Source: Chloroflexota bacterium (lineage in GTDB: Bacteria > Chloroflexota > Dehalococcoidia > Lucifugimonadales > UBA3495). Taken from it: 50,117 nucleotides of DNA. The notes beneath the pieces are model-generated. The model worked only from the letters and a program-made list of their open reading frames with translations, made no database searches and was not told the origin of the DNA. The stretch is taken from assembly GCA_009840135.1 (NCBI GenBank), contig VXOH01000011.1:1-50117 (forward strand), in the 5' to 3' direction. The translations under genes were made by a program, and so were the position numbers. Below are positions 17,049-26,549 of this stretch, in pieces (positions within the stretch are counted from its first letter, which is position 1; every line of letters starts with the position of its first letter).

Positions 17049-17810
17049 CTATTCCCAGGGCTCGTTAATCAGAACAAGTTCGGTAAGCAACCCGTGGTCG
17101 CAACCCAACACTTCTCCGGAACGGCGGGCGAAATCCGTCAGTATCCCGAAAGTGCCCGCAGCGGCAGGCCCCAGGTTTTCCAGGTAAGCCTTGTGGCGCT
17201 TTAGAGATTCCAGGCCCTGCTCCCAATAGCCCGACACATCGATTCCATGGGTGGCGGTCTGCTGGTCCACTCCCAGGACAGCGGCAAATCGAACTCCGTT
17301 CCACGGAGCTAACCCTTCTTCCAGCAGCTCCGGGAAAATCCACCGGTTGCCGGCATCACGGGCGGCGTCCAGCACCGCCAGCCCGACGTTCCGGTGGTCG
17401 GCCATGTTCAGGTGCCCGGAAGCAAACTTGAGATGGTAGCTAAGGGTTACCAGGGCGTCCGGGCGGTGTTTTCGCATTGCCCTGCTCAAGTCCCGGCGGA
17501 GGGGCAGGCCATACTCAATAATGCCGTCGGGATAGCCCAGGAACTCCACCGTTTCCACTCCCACCACCTCAGCCGCCTCTATTTCTTCCCGGGACCGCAG
17601 CGGCCCCACGTCGGCAGGGTGCATTCCATCTATTCCTGCTTCACCGCTGGAAACCATCAGGTATATTACCTTCTTCCCCTGGGCGGTCCATTTGGCCACC
17701 GCGCTGGCTCCGCCGTATTCCATGTCATCAGGATGGGCAACAATGGCCAATGCGGTTTGCCAGTCTTCAGGCATCTTGGGGATAGGTTCCGGCGATGGTT
17801 GTAGCTGCAT
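17049..17810 (-). CDS. PIG-L family N-acetylglucosaminyl deacetylase
   Basis: A 253-residue LmbE/PIG-L zinc deacetylase. These enzymes remove acetyl groups from N-acetylglucosamine conjugates, for example in bacillithiol, mycothiol and antibiotic synthesis. The metal and catalytic motif AHPDD is at residues 25-29, SGEAG follows near 55, and a second His-rich segment (GHLNMADHRNVG) supplies the third metal ligand candidate. A longer frame exists, but the ATG at 17810 is preceded by GGGAGGAG with a short spacing and is preferred. Its substrate is unknown. A role in low-molecular-weight thiol synthesis would fit the thiol redox genes in this window, but no companion glycosyltransferase is nearby, so that is speculation. 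Confidence 0.85.
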   Translation of the reverse strand: MQLQPSPEPIPKMPEDWQTALAIVAHPDDMEYGGASAVAKWTAQGKKVIYLMVSSGEAGIDGMHPADVGPLRSREEIEAAEVVGVETVEFLGYPDGIIEYGLPLRRDLSRAMRKHRPDALVTLSYHLKFASGHLNMADHRNVGLAVLDAARDAGNRWIFPELLEEGLAPWNGVRFAAVLGVDQQTATHGIDVSGYWEQGLESLKRHKAYLENLGPAAAGTFGILTDFARRSGEVLGCDHGLLTELVLINEPWE

Positions 17811-17931
17811 TCTCTCCTCCCATTTCGCGATTGTCCATGAAACTCGGTACCAGGAAAAGACGATGCGGCGCGTACTAATGCGCCGCATTCGAGCCGACAG
17901 GTTTGAGAGGCTAACGGAACCAAAGAGACTG

Positions 17932-18816
17932 CTAGCTTCTTGACCCCAGTTTTACCGCCAGGGGCTGGGTGCTGACTATGTGCTTCTGGAGGCCCAATTC
18001 CTGGGCCGGTATGCCCATGGCCAGGCCAATAGCCTGGGGCAGGTGCAGAATAGGAAGGTCCACGCTGCGCTTCAGTTGCGCTGAAGCCTTGGGCTGATAG
18101 CCGTCAAGGTTCAGGTGGCACAGCGGGCAGGGAGTTACCATGACATCGGCGCCCAGGTCCTTGGCTTCCGAAGTGTGCTTGCCCACCATGGCCATGGAGT
18201 TCTTCTCATTGATGGTCAGAATGGGGAAGCCACAGCAGCGCGTCTTTCCCTCGAAATCCACTACCGTAGCGCCAAGCGTCTCAATCAGGGTCTCCAGCGA
18301 CGTCTGGCGTTCCGGGTGGTCTTCAATGTCCAGGGCTTCGGTGGGACGCACAATATAGCATCCGTAGAAGGGAGCCATGCGTACACCCGCCAGCGGACGG
18401 GTCACCAGCTCGGTTACCTTGTCCAGCCCGATATCCTCAATCAGAATCCAGAGAAGGTGCTTGGGCTCGGCGGTGCCTTTGTATTCCAGCCCCTCTTCCG
18501 CCAGGTAATCGTTAATCTGGGCCAGATACTCCGGATCTTTGGTCAGGCGCTTGTTGGCCTGGCTCATCACTCCCTGGCAGGTGCTGCAGATAGTCAGAAT
18601 GGGCAGTCCCATCTGCTCGGCCTTGGCAAAATTGCGAGCGTTCAGGGTGTCACCGAAAAGCTGGTTCTTCTCCTGCATAACTCCGGCGCCGGTGCATGTC
18701 CAGCCCGGAATTTCCTCCAGATCAATGCCGATGCGCTCACAAATGAGCATGGCCGCCGGATACAGTTCCGGCGCGGCTCCCTGGGAGACGCAGCCGGGGA
18801 AAAAAGCGTACTTCAC
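17932..18816 (-). CDS. sdhE: Succinate dehydrogenase third subunit, HdrB-like (two CCG domains)
   Basis: A 294-residue protein with two cysteine-rich CCG domains, like heterodisulfide reductase HdrB and the SdhE-type subunit of unusual succinate dehydrogenases. The first domain has Cys9 (FFPGC), TCTGAG and CSTCQ. The second has FYGCY, RCCGFP and CPLCH, a full set for a non-cubane [4Fe-4S] site. Domain 1 lacks one Cys of the CCG pair. It follows sdhA and sdhB and takes the place of the membrane anchors SdhC/SdhD; no transmembrane segment is seen. Electrons probably pass from the SdhB clusters to quinone through this subunit. The start is set at GTG 18816, 9 bases after AGGAGG, rather than a longer frame. 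Confidence 0.82.
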   Translation of the reverse strand: MKYAFFPGCVSQGAAPELYPAAMLICERIGIDLEEIPGWTCTGAGVMQEKNQLFGDTLNARNFAKAEQMGLPILTICSTCQGVMSQANKRLTKDPEYLAQINDYLAEEGLEYKGTAEPKHLLWILIEDIGLDKVTELVTRPLAGVRMAPFYGCYIVRPTEALDIEDHPERQTSLETLIETLGATVVDFEGKTRCCGFPILTINEKNSMAMVGKHTSEAKDLGADVMVTPCPLCHLNLDGYQPKASAQLKRSVDLPILHLPQAIGLAMGIPAQELGLQKHIVSTQPLAVKLGSRS

Positions 18817-18939
18817 TATCTGGTTCCTCCTGTAGTTGGGCCCCGTCACACGGGGAAATGGGCTGCCAGTCCTACGTGTTCAGCCCCCATCATCGTGGAG
18901 CATCGGGGGTGGGCTTCCATACTCAGTTGCTTCAACCAC

Positions 18940-19944
18940 CTAGCCGAAGGGGGAATTCCTGCCGATCTGGGGGCCGGCGAGGTCCGGCTCCAGCTTGCGA
19001 AACAAGCGCCGAACGTTCTCCACGTTTTCAACGTTCTTGTGCCGGATGGGGGGCATTTTGCCGTGGGTGAGGGCCCGCCAGCCCACCGGAGCGTAGCTGA
19101 GCATCGCGCCGATATTGGTAATTCCGCCCACCGACTTGATGGGCAGGCGCAGCTCGTCCAGACGGCCGCTGTGGCCCACGGACTCCGTGAAAGCGCTGGT
19201 ATGCCTGGCGCCATTGTTGTTGGTAAAGCCGGCGCTTACGGCCTGTTCCCGCAGCGCCATAATGCGGTCCATGGGAGCCACGCCCTTGGGGCAGGCCTGG
19301 ACACACTCATTGCAGCGGGTGCAGTCCCACATGCCGGTGGCCTCACTCAGGTTGCGGAGCCTATCGCGGGAAACGCCCTCCCGGTCTCCATCCCGCGGGT
19401 CGGCGGTGAAACGGTAAGCCTTGGCCAATGCCGCGGGGCCCAGGAAGGTGGGGTCCACCTCCAGGACCGTGCAGTCGGAAACGCAGGCGCCGCACATAAT
19501 GCAGGCCGTAACTCCCGAAAGGTGCAGCATGGACTCGTTGGAAGCGATATATTCGCCTTCGGGTTCGGCTCCCTGCGGCTGCAAGTAGGGTTCGACCTCA
19601 CGGATCTTGTCCCAGAAAAGGTCGAAGTCCACCGTCAAATCCTTGATGACCTTCATCACGCCGGCCGGCTCCACCGTAACGCAATTGTCCTCGTCTATGG
19701 CGCGGGACAGGGACGTCTTGCAGGCCAGTCCCGCATGCCCATTGATGCGAACGGCGCAGGAACCGCAAATTGCGCTGCGGCACGAACACCGCAAGGTAAG
19801 GGTGCCGTCAATTTCCTCACGAATCTTGATGAGGGCATCCAGGACGGTGGCATTATCGGGGACCGATACCGAAAAGTCTTCCCAATAGCTGTGCGGCTGG
19901 TCCGCTTCCGGATCAAATCTCTTAATTTTGATGGTTACGTCCAT
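18940..19944 (-). CDS. sdhB: Succinate dehydrogenase/fumarate reductase iron-sulfur subunit
   Basis: A 334-residue SdhB/FrdB, longer than the usual 240-260 through a C-terminal extension of about 80 residues. The [2Fe-2S] site is CSCRSAICGSC (53-63) with Cys75. Two ferredoxin-like clusters follow: CIMCGACVSDC and CTRCNECVQACPKG. It carries electrons from the FAD of SdhA. The start is 3 bases after the sdhA stop, so the two are probably translationally coupled. The HdrB-like subunit lies 123 bp downstream. The extension may contact that subunit, since no membrane anchor is encoded here. Confidence 0.93.
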   Translation of the reverse strand: MDVTIKIKRFDPEADQPHSYWEDFSVSVPDNATVLDALIKIREEIDGTLTLRCSCRSAICGSCAVRINGHAGLACKTSLSRAIDEDNCVTVEPAGVMKVIKDLTVDFDLFWDKIREVEPYLQPQGAEPEGEYIASNESMLHLSGVTACIMCGACVSDCTVLEVDPTFLGPAALAKAYRFTADPRDGDREGVSRDRLRNLSEATGMWDCTRCNECVQACPKGVAPMDRIMALREQAVSAGFTNNNGARHTSAFTESVGHSGRLDELRLPIKSVGGITNIGAMLSYAPVGWRALTHGKMPPIRHKNVENVENVRRLFRKLEPDLAGPQIGRNSPFG

Positions 19945-19947
19945 TGA

Positions 19948-21627
19948 CTAATACTTCCTCTCTTCGGGCTGCCACTTGGTAATGGTGACGGGCAGGTAGG
20001 AAAGCTCAGGTCCGACCTCGCCCTTCCGGGCAACGATATGCTTCAGCCAATTGTCGTCGTCCCGCTCCGGGAAGTCGGTGCGGGCATTCGCGCCCCGGCT
20101 TTCCCTGCGTTCCAGCGCGCTGAAGGCAATGGTATCGGCAACATCCAGCATGTAACCCAGTTCCAGGGCGAACACCAGGTCTGTGTTGAAGATCCGGTTC
20201 TTATTCTGTACCGGTACCTGGTTATACCGGTCGCGCAGGTCGGAGAAATCGCGAATGGCCTCACTGATGCTTTGCTCATCGCGGAACACGGCCACATTGC
20301 GCACCATGGACTCGCCCATGGCCTGGCGGATAGCGCCCCACCGGTCGCCGTTGTCCGGCCGTTCCAGCATCTCATTGATGCGCCGCTCCTCCCGGGCCAC
20401 TGCCTCTCCTTCGTCAAAATCAACGAACTCCACGCCTCGGCAGAACTCCGCTGCGTGATTGCCGGACCGCTCACCGAAAACGATGGTGTCCAGCAGGGAG
20501 TTGGCGCCCAATCGGTTGCCGCCGTGGACGCTGACGTTGGCGCACTCGCCGGCCGCATAAACCCCGGGAATGCTGGTCAGGCCGTTAATGTCGGTCTTTA
20601 TTCCGCCCATGATGTAGTGCATGCCGGGGCGGATGGGCACCGGTTCCCGGATCATGTCAACGCCGGCCAGGTCAATGCCTATCTCGCGGATCTGGCTCAG
20701 CTTCTCCATGATCAGGGCCTCACCCAGGTGGGTGCAATCGAGAAATACGCAGCCGTTGACGCCGTTTCCGGCGTTTATTTCGGTCTGTTCAGCCCGGGAA
20801 ACCACGTCGCGAGAAGCCAGTTCCATCATGTTGGGAGCGTATTTCTCCATGAAACGGTGGCCGTTCTTGTCCCGCAGGTAGGCGCCCTCGCCGCGGGCTG
20901 CTTCTGACAGCAGTACTCCGCTGCCGGCCAGGGTCGTGGGATGGTACTGGACCATTTCCATGTCCATCAGGCCGACACCAGCGTTGTAAGCAAGCGCCAT
21001 GCCGTCGCCGGTTACGATCAGGGCATTGGTGGAGGGTTCAAAAATGCGCCCGCAGCCGCCGGTGCAGAAAATGACTGTTTTGGCGCGTATGGCATGAATT
21101 TGACCCGTGCGTATTTCGAGGGCCATTACACCGGCAACCTGGCCGTCTTCCTCAATCAGGGAAGTAACGAACCACTCCTCGTAACTGCGCACGCCCGACT
21201 TGATAAGCTGCTCGAACATCACGTGAAGCAGGGCCTGACCGGTGAAGTCGCCCACAAAGAAAGTACGGGCCCGGCGCTGACCTCCGAAAGCCCTGGTGCC
21301 GAGCTTCCCTTCGTCGTCCCGGTTGAAGGTCACGCCCATGTGTTCCATATCAATGAGAGCGCGACCGGCGGAACTGCACATCACCTCGATGGCGTCCTGA
21401 TCACCCAGGAAATCGCTGCCTTTAATGGTGTCGTAGGCGTGGTCTTCCCAATCGTCGCCCCGGTCCAGCAGGGCGGCGTTGATCCCCCCTTGCGCGGCGT
21501 TAGAATGGCTGCGCACCGGATGGACCTTGCTGATTATGGCCGTATTGGCCCCGTTGGCGCTGGCGGCAATGGCAGCTCGCATTCCCGCCAGGCCGGCGCC
21601 TATGACCAGAACATCATGCTCCAGCAT
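19948..21627 (-). CDS. sdhA: Succinate dehydrogenase/fumarate reductase flavoprotein subunit
   Basis: A 559-residue flavoprotein that oxidises succinate to fumarate. The FAD dinucleotide motif is GAGLAG (10-15). SHSNAAQGG holds His41, the position of covalent FAD attachment in the family. QYHPTTLAGSG and RPGMHYIMGG carry conserved substrate and catalytic residues, and GGNRLGANSLLD closes the FAD domain. Length and order are typical. It is the first of three sdh genes; a NUDIX hydrolase gene lies 63 bp upstream in the same direction and nadK before that, so one transcript may cover all five. Confidence 0.95.
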   Translation of the reverse strand: MLEHDVLVIGAGLAGMRAAIAASANGANTAIISKVHPVRSHSNAAQGGINAALLDRGDDWEDHAYDTIKGSDFLGDQDAIEVMCSSAGRALIDMEHMGVTFNRDDEGKLGTRAFGGQRRARTFFVGDFTGQALLHVMFEQLIKSGVRSYEEWFVTSLIEEDGQVAGVMALEIRTGQIHAIRAKTVIFCTGGCGRIFEPSTNALIVTGDGMALAYNAGVGLMDMEMVQYHPTTLAGSGVLLSEAARGEGAYLRDKNGHRFMEKYAPNMMELASRDVVSRAEQTEINAGNGVNGCVFLDCTHLGEALIMEKLSQIREIGIDLAGVDMIREPVPIRPGMHYIMGGIKTDINGLTSIPGVYAAGECANVSVHGGNRLGANSLLDTIVFGERSGNHAAEFCRGVEFVDFDEGEAVAREERRINEMLERPDNGDRWGAIRQAMGESMVRNVAVFRDEQSISEAIRDFSDLRDRYNQVPVQNKNRIFNTDLVFALELGYMLDVADTIAFSALERRESRGANARTDFPERDDDNWLKHIVARKGEVGPELSYLPVTITKWQPEERKY

Positions 21628-21690
21628 ATTTCTTGCTTTCTCCCCTCAATATCGGCAATGGCTTTTTGCCATTGCCTTATCGTCGCCTAA

Positions 21691-22284
21691 TTATCCAACA
21701 GAACCGGCATCGCCAACAACCCGAAGGGCTTGCAGCAGGGCGGCTATGCTCTTGGCGTCCCTGATTTCTCCTCTCTCTATGAGTTCCAGGGTCTGAGGCA
21801 GCGGCACCCTGACGGTATCCACTATCTCATCGTAGTCCTGTTCCAGATCCGAAGGTTTCAGGTCTGTGGCCAGGAATGCGTACATATACTCGTCGCACCA
21901 GCCGGGGGCCAGCCAGAAGCCCGGAAGGGCGCGCAATTCACCCGCAACGTGGGAAACCTCCTCCTGAAGTTCCCGCATGGCCGCTTCCTCCGGAGTCTCC
22001 CCCTCTTCAATACCGCCGGCCGGAACTTCCAGCAGCACCGACTCCGTCGGCTTGCGATACTGGCGCACAAGGAGGACGTTGCCCTCGGCGTCCAGGGGAA
22101 CCATGCAAACCGAATCCGAGTGCTCCAATACCTCCCGGACGGTCAGCCTTCCGTTGGGCATCCGCACCCGGTCCTTTCGCAGGGCAAGAATGGCGCCCTG
22201 GTAGATCCGGGCAGATGCAACCGTTGCTTCCGTGAAATCCCTGTCCGGGGAACCGTTGCTCCGGGTGGAACCGTCTTCGACCAC
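21691..22284 (-). CDS. NUDIX hydrolase (ADP-ribose pyrophosphatase-like)
   Basis: A 197-residue NUDIX protein. The NUDIX box is GGIEEGETPEEAAMRELQEE, close to G-x5-E-x7-R-E-U-x-E-E-x-G-U, except that the last Gly is Ser (EEVS). A proline-containing segment after the box (LPGFWLAPGWCDE) and the N-terminal MVPLDAEGNVLLVRQYR resemble ADP-ribose pyrophosphatases, which cleave ADP-ribose to AMP and ribose 5-phosphate. The start is GTG 22284, with AAGGA upstream. It stands 31 bp after nadK, and both act on NAD-related metabolites, which supports the reading. The exact substrate is not certain. Confidence 0.85.
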   Translation of the reverse strand: MVEDGSTRSNGSPDRDFTEATVASARIYQGAILALRKDRVRMPNGRLTVREVLEHSDSVCMVPLDAEGNVLLVRQYRKPTESVLLEVPAGGIEEGETPEEAAMRELQEEVSHVAGELRALPGFWLAPGWCDEYMYAFLATDLKPSDLEQDYDEIVDTVRVPLPQTLELIERGEIRDAKSIAALLQALRVVGDAGSVG

Positions 22285-22315
22285 GCTGAATTCCTTTCGT
22301 CTCGTCCGGCGGCTT

Positions 22316-23179
22316 CTATTGGCCCCGAATGCTGAAGCCGAGGCGGCGCGTCAACGTCGAGTAAAAGTGACTTGGGGGTTGAGCCCGCAGGAATCGGGCC
22401 TTATGGGGGCTTTGTTCAATCTCTACCCGGTCCCCGGGATGAAGGGGACGCTCAAAGTAGCCGTCCACACTCAGCACAGCGCCCTGGGCTCCCTCCAAAT
22501 GGAGGCCTACCCTGGCTTCCGGGGCCAGAACCAGGGATGCCGAGAGTCCCACGTGGGCGGCCACAGGTTTCAGCACCAGGCTTTCGGACAGGGGGTCCAA
22601 TATAGGGCCGCCCACCGCCAGACTGTAGCCGGTACTGCCGGTGGCAGTTGCCAGGATAATGCCGTCCGCCCGCAAAGAGGCCACCTCCGCTCCGTCAACA
22701 GTCGTGCGGATAGTGACCACGCGAGACACGGCGCCCCGAGACATAACAACGTCATTAAGGGCATGGAAGGGACCCTCTTCGCCGGGAAGGCTGGTATGTG
22801 ATCCGCGAATAATTCGCGCCGTTATCATGTTGTGAGAATCAATGCGAACACTGCCGTTATAGTAGGTGGGAAGTTTCTCCAGCGCATCGTGGACCTGGAG
22901 TTCAGTCATGAAACCCAGCCGTCCCATGTTTATTCCCACCATGGGCACCTTTAGCGGAGCGGTCAACTGGACTGCCCGCAGCATGGTCCCGTCGCCGCCG
23001 GCGGTGACAACCAGGTCGGTGCTGGTTACCTGTTCCCTGAGCTCTTCCAGGTTTTCAGCCGGCGAAATCCAACTGCTCTGCTCCAGAGAAAGCTCATTAA
23101 CGATGGCCGTGCTGACATCCAGAGCCTCGGGTATGCGGGAGTTGTAGATGATGCCGACAGTTCTAATCTGGCTGGACAA
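22316..23179 (-). CDS. nadK: NAD kinase
   Basis: A 287-residue NAD kinase, which phosphorylates NAD to NADP. The diagnostic GGDGTMLRAVQ motif is at about 61-71. NMGRLGFMTEL, the ALNDVV segment and ATATGSTGYSLAVGGP follow in family order. The start is TTG 23179 behind AAGGG. A consensus-like promoter lies about 45 bp upstream, so nadK heads a run with the NUDIX gene and sdhABE. This joins NADP supply to TCA functions; the isocitrate dehydrogenase in this window is of an NADP-dependent family. Confidence 0.95.
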   Translation of the reverse strand: MSSQIRTVGIIYNSRIPEALDVSTAIVNELSLEQSSWISPAENLEELREQVTSTDLVVTAGGDGTMLRAVQLTAPLKVPMVGINMGRLGFMTELQVHDALEKLPTYYNGSVRIDSHNMITARIIRGSHTSLPGEEGPFHALNDVVMSRGAVSRVVTIRTTVDGAEVASLRADGIILATATGSTGYSLAVGGPILDPLSESLVLKPVAAHVGLSASLVLAPEARVGLHLEGAQGAVLSVDGYFERPLHPGDRVEIEQSPHKARFLRAQPPSHFYSTLTRRLGFSIRGQ

Positions 23180-23227
23180 TTCGACAGACCCTTCAATTCA
23201 ATGTGGATTACGGGCCCCGGACACAGC

Positions 23228-23257
23228 AGTCTAGCATCCCATAAATTTGAGTGTCAA
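23228..23257 (-). promoter_or_regulatory. Promoter of the nadK-nudix-sdhABE operon
   Basis: On the minus strand TTGACA (23257-23252) is followed after 18 bp by TAGACT (23233-23228), with TGC just before it (extended -10). The nadK start is about 50 bp downstream. Confidence 0.75.
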
Positions 23258-23402
23258 TTAAAGGCGAAATCGCAAACAAACGCTACGATTTACGCCGCCC
23301 CTCTTGGCCCATCGCAAACCGCAAGCGGAGGTAACATCCGGAGTCCCTTCAGTCTTCGCCGCATTCTTGTCAAGTTTGTGAAGGCAGAGAAGGCCATGTT
23401 CG

Positions 23403-24986
23403 TCACGGAGCCAGGATGCCCGGCAAAGAGGTTACCGCACCCTCGGCGCCCTGAATCACGGGGCCAAAGACTATGCCCAGCAACACCGTGCATATTGCCG
23501 TAATGGTGAGGGCAAGCATTCCATATTTGGATATTCCCTGCGGCTGGAGAGTTACCTCATCGGGTTGCAAGGTGTTTTCCGAGCCTTTCACCGCCTCAGA
23601 TTCGGGATCAAGGAACATGGTCCGAATAACCCGAATGTAATAATAGGCGGAAACTACACTGTTTATAGCGCCCAGCACCGCCAACCAGACCAGTTCGCTC
23701 TTTACCGCCGCTGCGAACAAATATATCTTGCCCACGAAAATTCCCGTAGGCGGCACACCGATCAGGGCCACCAGGGCCAGGGCCAGGGCCAGGGCCGGCA
23801 ATCTGTATTTCCGGAACACGCCGCCATAGTCTTCAATCAAATCGCTGCCTATCTTGCTGTTGATGACCAGGATGGCGAAGAAGGCCGTCAAGTTCGCGGC
23901 AGCATAGGCAACCAGGTAGAACAGGACACTGCTGGGGCCGAAGGTGGTAAACGCGCCGGAGTCGCTCGTACCGCTGCCGTCCCGGGCCACCGCGGCAACG
24001 CCTACCAGGATATACCCGGCGTGGGCTATGGTGCTGTAGCCGAGAAGCCGCCGGATATTGCTCTGGGCGATGGCCACCAGGTTGCCAACGGTCATGGATA
24101 CGGCCGCCAGTACCGCCAGCAACATACCCCAGTTGGCGTCAAAGGGCAGAAAGCCGCTGTAGAGGAACCGGAGAAGCAGCGCGAAGGCCACGGCCTTGCT
24201 GGCAACCGACAGTAAAGCCACCATCGGAATGGGAGCGCCTTCATACACGTCGGGTACCCACATTTGAGACGGTACAGCCGAAAGCTTGAAGGCTATGCCC
24301 ACGGTCAGGACAACCACGCCCACCAAGACCGCATAACTGCCAAAGGCCAGGCCCTGTTCGGATGGGCCGCCCAGGGCCAGCGCAATTCCAGCCAGGGTAG
24401 TTGACCCGCTGAATCCGTACAGAAGGGCCATGCCATAAAGGGTCAGCGCCGAACTGATGGCCCCTATCACCATGAATTTCATCCCAGCTTCGCTGGAGGA
24501 AGAGTTGGGAAGAAATGCCGCGATGGCTACCAAAGGCAGCGTGGTCAATTCCAGGGCAACGTAAATGGTAATCAATTCGGTGGCTGATGCCATCAGCATC
24601 ATGCCGGTGGCGGAGAGCAGCATCAGGCCATAGAACTCTCCTTTCAACCTGGGCAGAGCCCTGACGTAATCCACCGAGGCGAGAAACACCAGGGCCAGGG
24701 AGACTACCACCAAGAGGTTGAAGAAAACGCCAAACCGGTCAACTGCCAGGCTGTCCGAAAGGATGCTGTCGGACGGGACCAGGTTTTCTGCGCCGCTGCC
24801 GAACAGAAGCCCCGGGAACTCGGTGAGCTGAGCCCAGGCGAAGGAAAGTGGAAGGATGAGTCCTACAAGCGCAACCGCGCCCACCAGACCCTTTCTGTTC
24901 AGGACAAGATCGGCCAGTATTACCAGGATACCCAGTCCTGCCATGGACAGCTGCGGCGATATAAGAAACAGGTCGTTAAGCGACAT
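23403..24986 (-). CDS. nuoN: NADH-quinone oxidoreductase subunit N
   Basis: A 527-residue polytopic membrane protein of the Mrp-antiporter-like NuoN type, one of three proton-pumping subunits of complex I. It shows about 14 hydrophobic segments. Family segments are KFMVIGAISSALTLYGMALLYG (about residues 168-189), the PSQMWVPDVYEGAP segment with the conserved Asp/Glu region, and LLGYSTIAHAGYILVG. It is the last gene of the nuo run, 14 bp after nuoM. The ATG lacks a strong ribosome site, which suggests coupling to nuoM. A 223-bp gap follows before nadK, which has its own promoter. Confidence 0.93.
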   Translation of the reverse strand: MSLNDLFLISPQLSMAGLGILVILADLVLNRKGLVGAVALVGLILPLSFAWAQLTEFPGLLFGSGAENLVPSDSILSDSLAVDRFGVFFNLLVVVSLALVFLASVDYVRALPRLKGEFYGLMLLSATGMMLMASATELITIYVALELTTLPLVAIAAFLPNSSSSEAGMKFMVIGAISSALTLYGMALLYGFSGSTTLAGIALALGGPSEQGLAFGSYAVLVGVVVLTVGIAFKLSAVPSQMWVPDVYEGAPIPMVALLSVASKAVAFALLLRFLYSGFLPFDANWGMLLAVLAAVSMTVGNLVAIAQSNIRRLLGYSTIAHAGYILVGVAAVARDGSGTSDSGAFTTFGPSSVLFYLVAYAAANLTAFFAILVINSKIGSDLIEDYGGVFRKYRLPALALALALVALIGVPPTGIFVGKIYLFAAAVKSELVWLAVLGAINSVVSAYYYIRVIRTMFLDPESEAVKGSENTLQPDEVTLQPQGISKYGMLALTITAICTVLLGIVFGPVIQGAEGAVTSLPGILAP

Positions 24987-25000
24987 ATCGTTCTTGCTCG

Positions 25001-26545
25001 CTACCTGGCCGTCGCGATGGGTGACTGGGCAGCATTGATCATATCCACCATGGGCGCGACTGCCGTGTCAAAAACGTCGGTCAAGACGGCCGGATAAACG
25101 CCCACCACAACTATGCTGATAACCAGGAGCGCCAGGGGTATGGCTTCCAGCGGGGAGGCGTCGGTTAGTCCGTCAAAGCGTTCGCGGCGCGGGCCGAAAA
25201 GTGACCGCTCCAGCATCCACAGAATGTAGCCCGCCGCCAGGATTATCCCCAGCACGGACAGGGCGGTCATCAGCGGATATGCCCGAAATGCACCGAAAAA
25301 GACGAGCACTTCAGAAACGAACCCGCTCAGCCCCGGAAGCCCAAGGGAAGCAAACCCGGCTATGGCCAGCGCTGCCGCCGCCATGGGCATTCGGGAGGCC
25401 AGACCACCCAGGTCCGGAATATACCGGGTGTGGGCCTTGTCGTAAATCAGGCCCACTCCCACGAACAGCAGTCCGGTGATGGTCCCGTGGGTGAACAGCT
25501 GCATCGCCGCTCCGCTCAACCCCGTTCCGTTCAACTGTCCGGCAGCGGCTCCCACCGACCCGATTCCCACCAGAACCAGCCCCATGTGGCTGACGCTGGA
25601 ATTGGCAATCAGGCGCTTCAGGTCCGTCTGGCGAATCGTCACTACTGCGCCATAGAGAACGCTGATCACGCCCAGCGTTATCAGCGCCCAAGCGAAGGCG
25701 TTCACCTCGTTGGGAAACATGCCGACGTTAACTCTCAGGAGGCCGTATCCTCCCATCTTCAGCATCACGCCGGCCAGCATGACACTGGCTGCCGTAGGAG
25801 CGTCGGTGTGAGCGTCCGGGAGCCAGGTATGCACCGGCCAGGTGGGGAGCTTCACCGCAAAGGCGGCGAAAAACAGCCAGAACAACACGCCCATCGGCAG
25901 AACCGCTGAGCCGGAGTTCAGCATCGAACCGGCCTCCAGCAGCGAGGTCATATCAAAGGAACCGGACGGCTGGCTAAGGAATATGGCCACGATGGCGACC
26001 AGCATGAACGCGCTGCCCAATATCGTGAAGATAAGGAACTTCATCGCCGAATACGCCCGGCGACCGGTGCCCCAGCCGGCGATGAGCATGTACATGGGCA
26101 ATAGCTCCAGCTCCCAATACAGGAAGAACAGGAGGAAGTCCAGCGAGGTAAAGACTCCCATCACTGCCGTTTGCAATAGAAGGAGCCATATGAAATACTC
26201 CCTCACCCGTTCACCGATAGACCAGGAAGCGATAATGGCGCAAAAACCGAGGAGACCCGTAAGGAGGACCATCGGCGCGCTGAGACCATCCACTCCGAGC
26301 AGGTAGCTGGCGTTGAATGTCTCGGTGGAAATCCACGTAATGCGGTCAATCAACTGGAAACGGTCGGCCCCCATCCCCCGGTCAAAGCTGACAAACACGG
26401 CGGCGGCCAGCAGCAGGTCGGCCAGGCCCACGGCAAAGGCGAAGGCTCGAATCGCCCGGTCACCCCGGACTAACGCCAGGATCAACAACGCCCCCAGCGC
26501 CGGGAGAAACACCGTCAGTGTCAGCATTCCGGGGAAGTGGAACAT
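25001..26545 (-). CDS. nuoM: NADH-quinone oxidoreductase subunit M
   Basis: A 514-residue antiporter-like complex I subunit with about 14 membrane segments. Family marks are LSFFLYWELELLPMYMLI-like sequence (YWELELLPMYML with the essential Glu), KLPTWPVHTWLPDAHTDAPT with the conserved Lys and the discontinuous-helix region, and LIANSSVSHMGLVLVG. A longer frame starts at TTG 26590 inside nuoL, but the ATG at 26545 is chosen: it lies 4 bases after the nuoL stop and has GGAGG about 8 bases upstream within the end of nuoL. This arrangement points to translational coupling. Confidence 0.93.
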   Translation of the reverse strand: MFHFPGMLTLTVFLPALGALLILALVRGDRAIRAFAFAVGLADLLLAAAVFVSFDRGMGADRFQLIDRITWISTETFNASYLLGVDGLSAPMVLLTGLLGFCAIIASWSIGERVREYFIWLLLLQTAVMGVFTSLDFLLFFLYWELELLPMYMLIAGWGTGRRAYSAMKFLIFTILGSAFMLVAIVAIFLSQPSGSFDMTSLLEAGSMLNSGSAVLPMGVLFWLFFAAFAVKLPTWPVHTWLPDAHTDAPTAASVMLAGVMLKMGGYGLLRVNVGMFPNEVNAFAWALITLGVISVLYGAVVTIRQTDLKRLIANSSVSHMGLVLVGIGSVGAAAGQLNGTGLSGAAMQLFTHGTITGLLFVGVGLIYDKAHTRYIPDLGGLASRMPMAAAALAIAGFASLGLPGLSGFVSEVLVFFGAFRAYPLMTALSVLGIILAAGYILWMLERSLFGPRRERFDGLTDASPLEAIPLALLVISIVVVGVYPAVLTDVFDTAVAPMVDMINAAQSPIATAR

Positions 26546-26549
26546 CCCG

